From JACDAE01 sp034438015 (lineage in GTDB: Bacteria > Chloroflexota > Ktedonobacteria > Ktedonobacterales > Ktedonobacteraceae): a DNA stretch of 64,000 bases. The notes under the pieces are model-generated. The model was not told the origin of the DNA. It ran no database searches and worked only from the letters and a program-made list of their open reading frames with translations. The translations under genes and the position numbers were made by a program. Position 1 is the stretch's first letter; every line of letters starts with the position of its first letter. Below, in pieces: positions 36,006 to 44,747 of the stretch. The stretch is from the NCBI GenBank assembly GCA_034438015.1, contig DAOTTD010000230.1, positions 1 through 64,000 of the forward strand. The letters are read 5' to 3'.

Positions 36006-37463
36006 ATGACGATAATGGATTCGAATAGTTCAAATCGTGATCTCGAACGCTTGCGCGATGGAATCGACTCTGCCTGGGAGGAGGCCCGCAAATTCGGACT
36101 CGATCCGTTCCCGACGCATTTCGAGTTGGTGCCCGCTTCGATTATGTATGAGTTCGCTTCGTACAGCCTGCCGGGCCGCTTCAGCCACTGGACGCATGGT
36201 AAATCGTACTATCGCCAGAAGATGCAGTACGATCTCGGGCTGAGCAAGATCTATGAGATGGTGGTCAATACCAATCCCAGTTATGCCTTCCTGATGGATA
36301 TGAACGACCTGCTGCAAAATACCTTTGTGGCGGCGCACGTCTTCGGGCATACCGATTTCTTCAAGAACAACGCGTACTTTCAGCATACCTCACGTCGCAT
36401 GATCGATAAGGTGAGCATCCACGCCGAGCGTATCGCGAAGTACGAGTTCGATCACGGCAAGGAGGAGGTCGAACATTTCCTGGATGCCGCCCTCTCCATT
36501 CAGGAGCACGTCGACTACAATCTGCTGCTGCACGGCGACGAGCCAGGTAAAAAGGATGAGAAGTCCAAAGAGTCCATCACCGAGTACGACGATCTGTGGG
36601 GCCTGGAGAAAAAAGCGCGCAAGGCCGAGGAGGAGCGCGAGCGCTTCAACGTCAGGCCACCGAAGTTCCCGGAGAAGCCCGAAAAAGACATCTTGCTCTT
36701 CCTGATGCGCCACGCACCACACCTGCTGCCCTGGCAGCGCGATATTCTGGAGATCGTGCGCCTGGAGATGCTGTACTTCGTGCCACAGATGCAAACAAAG
36801 GTAATGAATGAAGGATGGGCCAGTATATGGCACTCGCGCATTATGCGCGAATTGGGCGAAAGGGGTATTATAACCGATTCGGAGATCATCGAATTCGCCC
36901 AGTTGCACTCCGGCGTCCTCTCACCCTCGCGCACCTCGCTCAATCCCTACTACATCGGCTTCAAGATGTTCGAGGATATCGAGCGGCGCTGGGATAGCCC
37001 CTCGACGGAGGAGCAGGATCGCCTCGGTCGCAAGACCGGCATGGGCCGCCAGAAGATCTTCGAGGTGCGCGAACTGGATAATGATGTCTCGTTCCTGCGC
37101 AACTACTTGACCGAGGATCTCATCAAAGACCTCGACCTGTACCTTTACAAAAAGGAGGGCGATGAGTGGGTTATTGTCGAGAAGAACTGGCAGAAGGTGC
37201 GCGACGGCATCGTCAATAGCATGACGAACTTTGGCTATCCCTACCTGGTCATCGACAACGGCGACTATCGCGGCAATCGCGAACTATACATCAAGCACCT
37301 CTCTGAAGGCCAGGAACTGGACCTGAACTACGCCGAGAAGACGCTCCAGTACGTCTACACGATGTGGGGTCGCCCCGTCCATCTCGAAACGATCTACGAG
37401 GGAAAGCGCATCCTCCTGACCTACGATGGCGAGCGCAACTCGAAGAGCACACTGGAAAAGTAG
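36006..37463 (+). CDS. spoVR: SpoVR family protein
   Basis: 485 residues of the SpoVR family, needed for spore cortex formation in Bacillus and linked to peptidoglycan metabolism elsewhere; its biochemical activity is unknown. Family blocks include the N-terminal LDPFPTHFELVPASIMYEF in two parts, VNTNPSYAFLMDMNDLLQN, AHVFGHTDFFKNN with conserved histidines, and FLMRHAPHLLPWQRDIL and MNEGWASIWHSRIM. AGGAGTGTCCT sits before the ATG. It closes the operon and is followed by an intrinsic terminator. Presence of all three genes supports a developmental or starvation role. Confidence 0.95.
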   Translation: MTIMDSNSSNRDLERLRDGIDSAWEEARKFGLDPFPTHFELVPASIMYEFASYSLPGRFSHWTHGKSYYRQKMQYDLGLSKIYEMVVNTNPSYAFLMDMNDLLQNTFVAAHVFGHTDFFKNNAYFQHTSRRMIDKVSIHAERIAKYEFDHGKEEVEHFLDAALSIQEHVDYNLLLHGDEPGKKDEKSKESITEYDDLWGLEKKARKAEEERERFNVRPPKFPEKPEKDILLFLMRHAPHLLPWQRDILEIVRLEMLYFVPQMQTKVMNEGWASIWHSRIMRELGERGIITDSEIIEFAQLHSGVLSPSRTSLNPYYIGFKMFEDIERRWDSPSTEEQDRLGRKTGMGRQKIFEVRELDNDVSFLRNYLTEDLIKDLDLYLYKKEGDEWVIVEKNWQKVRDGIVNSMTNFGYPYLVIDNGDYRGNRELYIKHLSEGQELDLNYAEKTLQYVYTMWGRPVHLETIYEGKRILLTYDGERNSKSTLEK

Positions 37464-37480
37464 GAAACAAATTTATGTAA

Positions 37481-37515
37481 ACAGGGTGTCTCTTGAGATG
37501 GGACACTCTGTTTTT
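37481..37515 (+). terminator. Intrinsic terminator after spoVR
   Basis: A ten-base-pair stem pairing ACAG and GTGTC with GACAC and CTGT, with one wobble pair, is followed by TTTTT. It ends the prkA-yhbH-spoVR operon. Confidence 0.8.
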
Positions 37516-37542
37516 ATGAGTAATAAATCAGGAGAAGCAGCA

Positions 37543-37767
37543 ATGCAAGTAGTGAAATTGCGCAAAGTAGGTGACGCCGTAACCGTCACGCTTCCAGAGT
37601 CGGTATTGGAGGCGCTACAATTGCATGAAAACGATGAGGTAGCGATCGAGATTACTCAGGACCATATCATCCTGACGCGAGCGACACAAGATTTTCAAGA
37701 TGCCTGGGTCGCCTACCCAAAAATTGAACCTCGTTATAGTAATGCGAATCGTAAGTTAGGTGAATAA
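37543..37767 (+). CDS. AbrB/MazE-family antitoxin-like protein
   Basis: A 74-residue swapped-hairpin DNA-binding protein: MQVVKLRKVGDAVTVTLPES, then LQLHENDEVAIEITQDHIILTR, split here at the middle. AGGAG precedes the ATG at 37543; an ATG nine codons upstream is also in frame. The C-terminal tail (WVAYPKIEPRY) is the kind that contacts a toxin. No toxin gene follows: the next frame after the stop is a seven-codon open stretch. It is therefore an orphan antitoxin or the survivor of a broken module. Confidence 0.78.
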   Translation: MQVVKLRKVGDAVTVTLPESVLEALQLHENDEVAIEITQDHIILTRATQDFQDAWVAYPKIEPRYSNANRKLGE

Positions 37768-37844
37768 ATTTTATGGTGCGGTTTTTTGAGGATTGACGAA
37801 GCAAAAATGTTTTAGTATACTTGTTCTAAATCATTTTTTACTCT

Positions 37845-38450
37845 ATGGGACAAACGATGTTGGAGGATGGTGTGGCACAGATCCCAATCTACACAATCGG
37901 GCACGGCAATCGTACCCTGGAAGAATTTATCTCCTTGCTACGGCGCTACGAGATCGCGTTCGTCATCGATGTGCGCTCCCAGCCCCATTCGCGCTATACC
38001 CCCCACTTCTCGCGCGAAGTCTTGGAGATTTCTCTGCAACAACAGCAGATGCGCTACGTCTTTATGGGCGATACTCTGGGTGGACGCCCGGAAGATGATG
38101 GATGTTATGTAAATGGGAAGCCGGAGTATGCTATCATCAAGACAAAACATTTCTTCTTGCAAGGCATCGAGCGCTTACGCACCGCCTGGGAGAAGCAGCT
38201 TCGTGTCGCCGTGCTGTGCTCCGAAGCGAAGCCCCAGCAGTGTCATCGCAGCAAACTGATTGGCAATACCCTCGTCGAGCAGGGCGTCGCCGTAGCCCAT
38301 ATTGACGAGCATGGATTGTGTAAAGAACAGGCGGAGATCAATGCCTTGCTGACCGGCGGGCAGCAGTTGCTGTTTGCGGACCTCTCGCCTGTAGATGTTA
38401 GTGGGAAGATAGGCCGTGCTCGTAAGAGGACGCAAGGGAGGGAGCGCTAG
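37845..38450 (+). CDS. DUF488 family protein (first of two)
   Basis: 201 residues of the DUF488 family, function unknown. The N-terminal block IYTIGHGNRTLEEFISLL and VIDVRSQPHSRYTPHFSRE are typical, as is the C-terminal CSEAKPQQCHRSKLIG with a conserved C-x6-CHR motif. Another ATG at 37857 is possible; neither has a strong ribosome site. Its TAG stop abuts the GTG start of a second DUF488 gene, so they are translated together. Such pairs occur near genes of conflict systems, but that role is an inference. Confidence 0.85.
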   Translation: MGQTMLEDGVAQIPIYTIGHGNRTLEEFISLLRRYEIAFVIDVRSQPHSRYTPHFSREVLEISLQQQQMRYVFMGDTLGGRPEDDGCYVNGKPEYAIIKTKHFFLQGIERLRTAWEKQLRVAVLCSEAKPQQCHRSKLIGNTLVEQGVAVAHIDEHGLCKEQAEINALLTGGQQLLFADLSPVDVSGKIGRARKRTQGRER

Positions 38451-38939
38451 GTGCAGCCGAAGATTGTGACGCTGGGCGCTCATGGTCTGGAGCGCGATAG
38501 CTTTTTTCAAGCATTGGTGGATGCGCACGTCGATGTCTTTTGCGACCTGCGCCGCCGACGGGGCATGCGCGGCACCCAGTATGCCTACGCCAATAGTGAG
38601 CGCCTCCAGCGGCGGCTGGATGAACTGGGTATTCGCTATGTCTCTCTAAAAGATCTTGCGCCCTCCGATGAACTGCGTGCAAAGCAGTACGCGGAGGATA
38701 AGTTGCAACGTGTGACGAAGAGAATGCGCGTGGAGTTGGCGCAGCACTATATCGATGCTTACGAGCAGGAAAATCTCTCCTCGTTTGACCCAGCCGAATT
38801 TCTCGCCCGCGTCGGACCGGACGCAAAAGTTATCTGTCTGTTCTGCGTCGAGCGCGAGCCCGCTGCCTGCCACCGCTTTCTCGTTGCGCAGCGCCTGTCA
38901 GACGATCTGAGCTTAGAAGTTGAACATATACGACCATGA
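38451..38939 (+). CDS. DUF488 family protein (second, divergent copy)
   Basis: 162 residues starting at a GTG directly after the preceding stop codon. The family fold is kept: IVTLGAHGLERDSFFQALV, DVFCDLRRRRGMRG and a C-terminal CVEREPAACHRFLVAQRL with the C-x6-CHR motif. Apart from these blocks it is little like its neighbour, so the two probably form a heteromeric pair rather than a recent duplication. The next gene begins 58 bases later on the same strand. Confidence 0.85.
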   Translation: MQPKIVTLGAHGLERDSFFQALVDAHVDVFCDLRRRRGMRGTQYAYANSERLQRRLDELGIRYVSLKDLAPSDELRAKQYAEDKLQRVTKRMRVELAQHYIDAYEQENLSSFDPAEFLARVGPDAKVICLFCVEREPAACHRFLVAQRLSDDLSLEVEHIRP

Positions 38940-38997
38940 TAATGCTCCATCAAAGATAAGGATTGTAAGATAGAACTATACTGTAGGGAGGTCACAT

Positions 38998-39630
38998 GTG
39001 GAAAGGGTATTAATTGTCGCGAAGACACACATGAACATTGGTGCCTGCGTGGGTGGATTACTGATGAATACCGACCGGCATATTCGACTGCTCACGCCGG
39101 ATCGCACCAAACAACCAGAGGAGACGCCGTACGATGTTGGACAGCTGTGGGATATAGAGTTTCGCCTGACCGGCGTTGATCGTCCCCACATTGAGAATGT
39201 TGTCGTGACGCGCGAGCAATTTTACGGCATGCAGCCAGATCTACGCGAGACGCTGCTGCGTCGGGTGCAGCCCTGGCGAGGAATGCCGTGGCGCTTATTC
39301 GACGGTATGCTGAGGACGGAGGAAAAGAGCTGTTACATCGCCAGAGCGGGACGCCTTCCCAGGTGCAGCGTCGGCTACTGGCTGCCAGATGAGCCGCTGA
39401 CTCTTATCTATCAGCGCGACAAACCTTACTATCAGCTTGAATACGCTCCTCGTAGCGTAGGCCGCAACTGGTGTGCAGGCGTTCTCTACATACGTTATGT
39501 TGGTTTTGCCGAGCCATTGCCCTGTATTCCTGCTCATACGCTATTGCGCGTATCACTGGCACGCTGGTGGAAACCCGAGTGGGCACCTGACGAGCGCTGT
39601 TATTTGCAACTGTCCGGATGGTACATATAG
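38998..39630 (+). CDS. Probable dual OB-domain protein linked to DUF488 genes
   Basis: 210 residues starting at GTG 38998, which has GGGAGG eight bases before it. The opening RVLIVAKTHMNIGACVGGLL and the following LLTPDR, VGQLWDIEF and HIENVVV segments resemble proteins annotated as dual OB-containing, which occur beside DUF488 genes. The C-terminal half is rich in Tyr, Trp and Arg (YQLEYAPRSVGRNWCAGVLY) and may bind nucleic acid or nucleotide. It is the third member of an apparent three-gene unit. Family assignment rests on recalled resemblance, not a search. Confidence 0.55.
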   Translation: MERVLIVAKTHMNIGACVGGLLMNTDRHIRLLTPDRTKQPEETPYDVGQLWDIEFRLTGVDRPHIENVVVTREQFYGMQPDLRETLLRRVQPWRGMPWRLFDGMLRTEEKSCYIARAGRLPRCSVGYWLPDEPLTLIYQRDKPYYQLEYAPRSVGRNWCAGVLYIRYVGFAEPLPCIPAHTLLRVSLARWWKPEWAPDERCYLQLSGWYI

Positions 39631-39803
39631 TTTGCTTCCTGGAAGGTATAGTTGCGCAAGAAAACTACAATGTGCATAGCTCATATTTTTGCGCATTTCT
39701 TGAGGTACCTTTGAGGTATCTCGTGCGTAGATACTATTGTATCTGTCATAGTGATACCACTTCTCAACGGTGATACCACATATAAAAACTAGGAGTGATT
39801 TTT

Positions 39804-41723
39804 ATGGGTCTCTTCCTGTTAGCACTCATCGGGACGCTCATCGTTATGGCCGTCCTCTGCATCGGGCGCTTTGCCTTTGGCCGCCGCGAGCAATTTGACA
39901 GAAGGAAGTTTCTACGCTGGTTTATTAGCTACTTCATCTTCAACTATCTTGTTTGTCTGGCTATCCTCTACTTCACCGAACCAGCGCTGACGGGTCCCTT
40001 CTGGGGCTGGCAATGGGTTCTCTGGCCGCTGACCTTTAGCAGCATCGGCAATCTCTTCGCCTTTGCCGCCCCCGCTGTGGGCGTGCTGGAGGAAGCGGCG
40101 GCGATCAGTCAGGGCGGGCGGGCGCGCTCTTCGAATAGTAGCGTGTCCAGTCGCATGCCTTCACAGTACTCGCGCGGTTCCATCGCGGCGGGCGTCTTCG
40201 GCCTGATCGTCGTTGGCGTCATTGGCATCGTAGCGGCAATTCTGATCACTATCTTTACAACCTGGTTCGATTATAACGCGAAGGCGCTGGCGGCGATCCC
40301 CAATGTCAAAATGCACGCCTCGCCCGTCCTGCCTCCCACCGATGCCAACAATATCGTACTGGTGAGCCAGAGCGTGGCGGCTTATAAAGGCCAGCAGGTC
40401 CTCGGCTCGACCGGGCAGAACCTCGGCTCGGCCTATGGCCTCGATCCAGGTAGCTATACCTTGCAATCGATCAACCATCACCTGTACTACGTTGCTCCGT
40501 TGAACTACAACAACATTTTCAACAATCTATCCAGTCCCACGACGCCTGGCTTTGTAGTTGTCGATGCGGAGAATCCGCAGGCGGTGCCCCAGTTGCGTAC
40601 TGAGGCGACGCAGGCTGGTACCTCGCTGCGCTACCTCCCCGGCGCGCTGCTCAACCAGGATCTACTGCGCCACGTCTACCTGAGCGGTTACACATATGGT
40701 AAGTTGCTTGATCCGACGCTGGAGCTGGATGATAGTTTCCATCCTTACTGGACGATCTCGCTTATGCAGCCCATTCGCGGCTACGTCGGCGATACGCTGA
40801 CGTATGTTTTGCTCGTTAATGCGCACACGGGCGAGATCACCAAATACAAGCCACAGGATGTGCCTTCATGGGTCGATCGTGTGATGCCTGCCGATACTGT
40901 CTCGCAGTACCTGCAATGGTGGGGCCTCTATCATTCCGCGCCCTGGTTCAATCCTTCTGGCCAGGGACAGCAGAAACCGGCCAGCGGTCCTGAATTGCTG
41001 TACAATAATGTGGATAATCCTGTCTGGCTCATTCCGATGACCTCGTCGTCGGCGAATGATAACTCGAGTACAGGCATCTTCCTCTTCGATACCCATGCGA
41101 ATCACGGGGATTTCTATCCTCTGGCGGGTCTGGGTATCGGTGATAATGTGCAGAGCACCTTCTCGTCCACACGCGCCAATATTCGTAACTATAATGTGGC
41201 GAGCGTCCAGTTGTACCAGATCTATGGTGTGCCCACCTGGGTCGCGATCTACGTACAAAGCACAAACAGTGGAGATATCTTCCAGGCTGTTGGCGTCGTT
41301 GATGCGAGGAATCTCAACGGCGGCAATGTGCAGTTCGAGGCGTCTCTGCCGCAGGCCTTGCAGGATTATCAACAGTGGCTGGTTCAACAGGGGAACGGGA
41401 CCCAACCGTCAGGAGGAGGTATTACGACGCAGACCGTCAGGGGCAAGGTGCTGCGCATCTCGTCTGTGCAGCAGGGCACCAATACCGTCTACTATATTCA
41501 GGTCCAGGGTCAGAGCGTGATCTTTACCGCGAACCTCTCGCTCTCATCCAAGCTGCCGCTCGTGCAACCCGGCGATACCATTATGGGCACTTACCTGCCA
41601 GGAGGGACGGTGATCCAGCTCAAGACCTTCGACGATACAACTATCAATCTAGGTGCGCCTACGCCTGGTGCAACTCCGGTCGCAACGCCCGCCGTCACCC
41701 CTACAGCGGTGCCTAAAAAGTAG
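39804..41723 (+). CDS. Large membrane protein with extracytoplasmic domain
   Basis: 639 residues with no family recognised. AGGAG precedes the ATG at 39804. Four hydrophobic helices are visible: residues 1-22, 40-60, a shorter one near 70-95, and 128-160. A large outside domain of about 460 residues follows, with repeated Gln/Asn/Tyr-rich beta segments (YNVASVQLYQIYGVPTWV) and a final 70-residue OB-like segment (VRGKVLRISSVQQ, then VIFTANLSL). It ends in a Thr/Pro/Ala tail. The layout suggests a sensor or an envelope assembly protein. It is flanked by unrelated genes. Confidence 0.7.
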   Translation: MGLFLLALIGTLIVMAVLCIGRFAFGRREQFDRRKFLRWFISYFIFNYLVCLAILYFTEPALTGPFWGWQWVLWPLTFSSIGNLFAFAAPAVGVLEEAAAISQGGRARSSNSSVSSRMPSQYSRGSIAAGVFGLIVVGVIGIVAAILITIFTTWFDYNAKALAAIPNVKMHASPVLPPTDANNIVLVSQSVAAYKGQQVLGSTGQNLGSAYGLDPGSYTLQSINHHLYYVAPLNYNNIFNNLSSPTTPGFVVVDAENPQAVPQLRTEATQAGTSLRYLPGALLNQDLLRHVYLSGYTYGKLLDPTLELDDSFHPYWTISLMQPIRGYVGDTLTYVLLVNAHTGEITKYKPQDVPSWVDRVMPADTVSQYLQWWGLYHSAPWFNPSGQGQQKPASGPELLYNNVDNPVWLIPMTSSSANDNSSTGIFLFDTHANHGDFYPLAGLGIGDNVQSTFSSTRANIRNYNVASVQLYQIYGVPTWVAIYVQSTNSGDIFQAVGVVDARNLNGGNVQFEASLPQALQDYQQWLVQQGNGTQPSGGGITTQTVRGKVLRISSVQQGTNTVYYIQVQGQSVIFTANLSLSSKLPLVQPGDTIMGTYLPGGTVIQLKTFDDTTINLGAPTPGATPVATPAVTPTAVPKK

Positions 41724-41889
41724 TGCGTTCCATAATAATCCTGGGAGCGTGGGACGCGTCCTACGCTCTCAGGTTGTCTGTCGCGCTGGACACCATCATA
41801 GTGCGAAAAGTTCATAGGGGGATGATAGAGTATGGTATTATAGGGTCAGAGAGACGCGGATTACGCAGTGTCTATTGCGGGAGGTAATT

Positions 41890-42282
41890 ATGACGCGCTA
41901 CTTCACGCGTGAGGAGGCGGAGGCACTCTTACCTGAAATTACTATTGTGTTGCGCAAGGTACAGGATGGGCGCGAACAGATGCGCGCTATTGAAGAGGAA
42001 CTCGAGGCCCTACAGGTTCAGGCAATGGGCAATGGGCATCATCTTTTTGGTCGTATTACGGGTTTACAAAGTGAGATGGAAGCCTCTATTCAAGTGCTTC
42101 GTGCTGCGATCGATGAACTGCTAGAGTTCGGTTGCGAACTGAAGGACCCTGACACAGGGCTGATAGATTTTCTGAGTCTTCGCGGTGGTCGCGAGGTCTA
42201 TCTATGCTGGCGACTGGGCGAGGATCGTATTCGTTTCTGGCATGATCTTGATGGCGGTTTCGCGGGCCGCCAACCGCTATGA
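41890..42282 (+). CDS. DUF2203 family protein
   Basis: 130 residues. It begins MTRYFTREEAEALLPEITIV, a classic DUF2203 start, with a long helical pair in the middle and the C-terminal block GREVYLCWRLGEDRIRFWHD with the conserved Cys-Trp. Function is unknown. GGGAGGTAATT precedes the ATG. Its stop overlaps the prmC start by four bases (ATGA), so it is coupled to a gene that modifies release factors. Confidence 0.88.
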   Translation: MTRYFTREEAEALLPEITIVLRKVQDGREQMRAIEEELEALQVQAMGNGHHLFGRITGLQSEMEASIQVLRAAIDELLEFGCELKDPDTGLIDFLSLRGGREVYLCWRLGEDRIRFWHDLDGGFAGRQPL

Positions 42283-43157
42283 TGAGTGCATGTATGACGA
42301 TTAGAGATGTGGTAGAGCAGGGCGCACAGATCCTGGCGCGGGCGCACGTTGCGAATGCGCGCCGCGATGCCCAGGTGCTGCTTAGTTCTGTCCTGGGCGT
42401 CGAGCGCACAACTCTCTATGCCTATCCTGAGCGCGAGGTGACGCCCGAGCAGGCCGAACGCTTCTTTCAACTGATCACGCGGCGCGGGGAGGGCGCACCC
42501 GTGGCTTATCTGCTCGGCAACAAAGAGTTCTATGGCCGCAACTTTCTGGTAGATCGGCGCGTGCTCATTCCACGCCCGGAGACGGAGATACTGGTGGAGG
42601 CAGCTCTGGCTGTCGTGCGCCGCAAGCTCTCCGCCGGACAGGTTCCGGTCGTGGCGGATATCGGGACCGGTAGCGGTGCCATCCCCATCACGATCGCTGC
42701 AGAGGAGCCGCATCTCCCATATCTCTACGCCTGCGACATATCGTCCGACGCGTTGGCGGTTGCGTATCTCAATTGCGTATATCATCATGTGGAGGAACGG
42801 GTGCGTCTGCTGCAAGGGGACCTGCTGGAACCATTGCCCGAAGCCGTGGACCTGCTGACCGCCAATCTCCCTTATGTAGGGACACAAGAGATGGCGATCC
42901 TGGAGCACGATGTGAAGGACTATGAGCCGCCCCTGGCGCTTTTTAGCGGTGTCGAGGGCCTGGATCTCTTGCAGCGTCTCTGCAGAGATGCCCAGCGGTC
43001 GGCTATCCTGAAGCCCGGCGCGGTGATGTTATTGGAGATCGGCTATCAGCAGCGAGAGCCGCTGACCCGTCTGCTGCATGAACTCTGGCCGCAGGTAACG
43101 ATAACATATCAACAGGATTACTCCGGCTGGGATCGCCTGCTGCAACTCGCGCTCTAA
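42279..43157 (+). CDS. prmC: Release factor glutamine N5-methyltransferase PrmC
   Basis: Methylates the Gln of the GGQ motif in release factors RF1 and RF2. 292 residues: an N-terminal helical domain (DAQVLLSSVLGVERT), then YLLGNKEFYGRNFLVD, LIPRPETEILVE and SAM-binding motif I VADIGTGSGAIPI. The catalytic signature that normally reads NPPY is NLPYV here (about residue 195). The same change is seen in some relatives, but it affects the residue lining the Gln pocket. The start overlaps the DUF2203 stop; a second ATG five codons later is possible. Confidence 0.92.
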   Translation: MMSACMTIRDVVEQGAQILARAHVANARRDAQVLLSSVLGVERTTLYAYPEREVTPEQAERFFQLITRRGEGAPVAYLLGNKEFYGRNFLVDRRVLIPRPETEILVEAALAVVRRKLSAGQVPVVADIGTGSGAIPITIAAEEPHLPYLYACDISSDALAVAYLNCVYHHVEERVRLLQGDLLEPLPEAVDLLTANLPYVGTQEMAILEHDVKDYEPPLALFSGVEGLDLLQRLCRDAQRSAILKPGAVMLLEIGYQQREPLTRLLHELWPQVTITYQQDYSGWDRLLQLAL

Positions 43158-43329
43158 TCATTCTCTGGATAATTATTCAGGCACTGGTACATTGGTAACT
43201 GATGCTATAAAGAATCGGTCTCTCTCCGTTTCTATAGAAAGAGACTATGGGGTCTAACCAAATAGATAGGGAATGTTTGTTGTCCTGGCAAAACGCACTA
43301 CTACTTTCCAAAGTAGGGGGTCATTAATT

Positions 43330-44658
43330 ATGACGATGGCGTATATCGTTCATACACAACTGTTTGTATCTCTTCCTTCTTTTTTTATATCCAATAATGT
43401 GGTGTTACTGGCGCTGGGCGGGGCCTGTGCATTTCTATTATCATATCTGCTGACGTTCGGTGTGATCGCTGTGGCGCGCCATTTCGACTTGCTTGATCGC
43501 TCCACACCTGAACGCAAACGCGAGCACAAGATACCAGTGCCACGCCTGGGCGGGGTCGCGATGTACGTGGCCTTTGTCGTAGCTTCATTGGTCTTCTACG
43601 CGAACGATCCAGAGCTGCAGCACAAGGAGTTTGTGATCTACTGGCTCCTGCTCGCCAGCGCGACGCTGACTGTGATTGTGAATGCCTACGACGATATCAA
43701 GGGCCTGAAACCACTGACCAAATTGATCGCTCAGACGGTCGCTGTCTTGATCATCCTGGGACCCTGGTTCGCCGATATGAAGTTTCACGGGGTGCTCCTG
43801 TTCGGCTTCAGCAATCCCTTCGGCATCATCAGCACTGGATACCAGCCCTGGTTCTTGCGGCCCGAGATCACGCTCTTTATCAGTCCTCCCGACGGTCAAT
43901 TGCCTGCTATCTCGCTGCTCGCTATCCCAGCCGTTCTGCTTACCTGGTTCTGGATCGTGGGGATGATGAATACCATCAACTGGATCGATGGCATGGATGG
44001 TCTGGCGACCGGGGTGGTGGGCTTTACGGCCCTCTTTATTGCGATCATTAGTTGGACGCTGGGACAGCATACGATCGCTATCCTCTCCGCGATCTTTACC
44101 GGGGCCGTCTTTGGCTTCTTGCCGCACAACTGGAATCCCGCGCGGATCTTTATGGGGGATAGCGGTTCCCAGTTTATCGGGCTGGGTCTGGCGGTGCTCT
44201 CGATTATGGGAGGTGCTAAGATCGCACTGGCCCTGATGGTGCTCGGCATCCCCATTCTCGACGTGGCCCTGGTGATGATCAACCGCGTGCGTCGCGGACA
44301 ACGACCCTGGCACTACGATACCACGCACCTGCACCAGCGCTTGAGGTCGACCGGCTGGACCGTGCGACAGATCTGTTACGTGCTCTATGGCCTGACCATC
44401 CTGTTTGGCGTCCTGGCTGTTGTATTCAAGCATGCGCTCAAGTTTGTCGGCCTGGGCATAGTCGTGCTGGCGATGGCGGCGCTCATCTTCTGGATCGACT
44501 ATAGTCAGCGTCAGGGCGGTGGCCGTATCAGACTCGGTGGTCCCGATCCCGAGCCACCTGATCCTGTGGAGACTCCTCTCCCCGAAAAGCCGTCCCAGCT
44601 GCAGGAATCTGTTGAGAGGACAGCCATTCCTGTTGAAGAGGGGAAGCATAATGCGTAG
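43330..44658 (+). CDS. WecA/TagO/MraY-family undecaprenyl-phosphate sugar-1-phosphate transferase
   Basis: Transfers a sugar 1-phosphate from a UDP-sugar to a polyprenyl phosphate, starting an envelope polymer. About 442 residues with ten or eleven transmembrane helices. Key loops are present: IPVPRLGGVAMYV, VNAYDDIKGL with the Asp pair, NTINWIDGMDGLATG and FMGDSGSQFIG. The last 60 residues are a Pro/Glu-rich cytoplasmic tail. The first histidine-rich loop WHYDTTHLHQRL matches WecA-like enzymes rather than MraY. The start at 43330 has AGGGGG upstream. The gene is followed by a palindromic terminator shared with uvrA. Confidence 0.9.
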   Translation: MTMAYIVHTQLFVSLPSFFISNNVVLLALGGACAFLLSYLLTFGVIAVARHFDLLDRSTPERKREHKIPVPRLGGVAMYVAFVVASLVFYANDPELQHKEFVIYWLLLASATLTVIVNAYDDIKGLKPLTKLIAQTVAVLIILGPWFADMKFHGVLLFGFSNPFGIISTGYQPWFLRPEITLFISPPDGQLPAISLLAIPAVLLTWFWIVGMMNTINWIDGMDGLATGVVGFTALFIAIISWTLGQHTIAILSAIFTGAVFGFLPHNWNPARIFMGDSGSQFIGLGLAVLSIMGGAKIALALMVLGIPILDVALVMINRVRRGQRPWHYDTTHLHQRLRSTGWTVRQICYVLYGLTILFGVLAVVFKHALKFVGLGIVVLAMAALIFWIDYSQRQGGGRIRLGGPDPEPPDPVETPLPEKPSQLQESVERTAIPVEEGKHNA

Positions 44659-44671
44659 GGAGGCCGACCCC

Positions 44672-44726
44672 TAGTGTGTGATGCCTGGGAGGCGGCCCGA
44701 GGACGTCTCCCAGGCATCACACACTA
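44672..44726. terminator. Perfect 20-base palindrome between convergent genes
   Basis: Arms TAGTGTGTGATGCCTGGGAG and its exact complement (44672-44691, 44707-44726) enclose 15 bases. It sits between the 3' ends of the WecA-like gene and uvrA, so it probably stops transcription from both sides. Confidence 0.75.
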
Positions 44727-44747
44727 AACAAAAGCGAGCCGCGCTTT

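Noticed and set aside
37768..37844. Toxin partner after the AbrB-like antitoxin
   Set aside because: Only a seven-codon open frame follows before the next gene.
43585..44649. Open frame of 354 codons on the minus strand
   Set aside because: It lies opposite the WecA-like gene; low-complexity His/Asp/Gln composition typical of an antisense frame.
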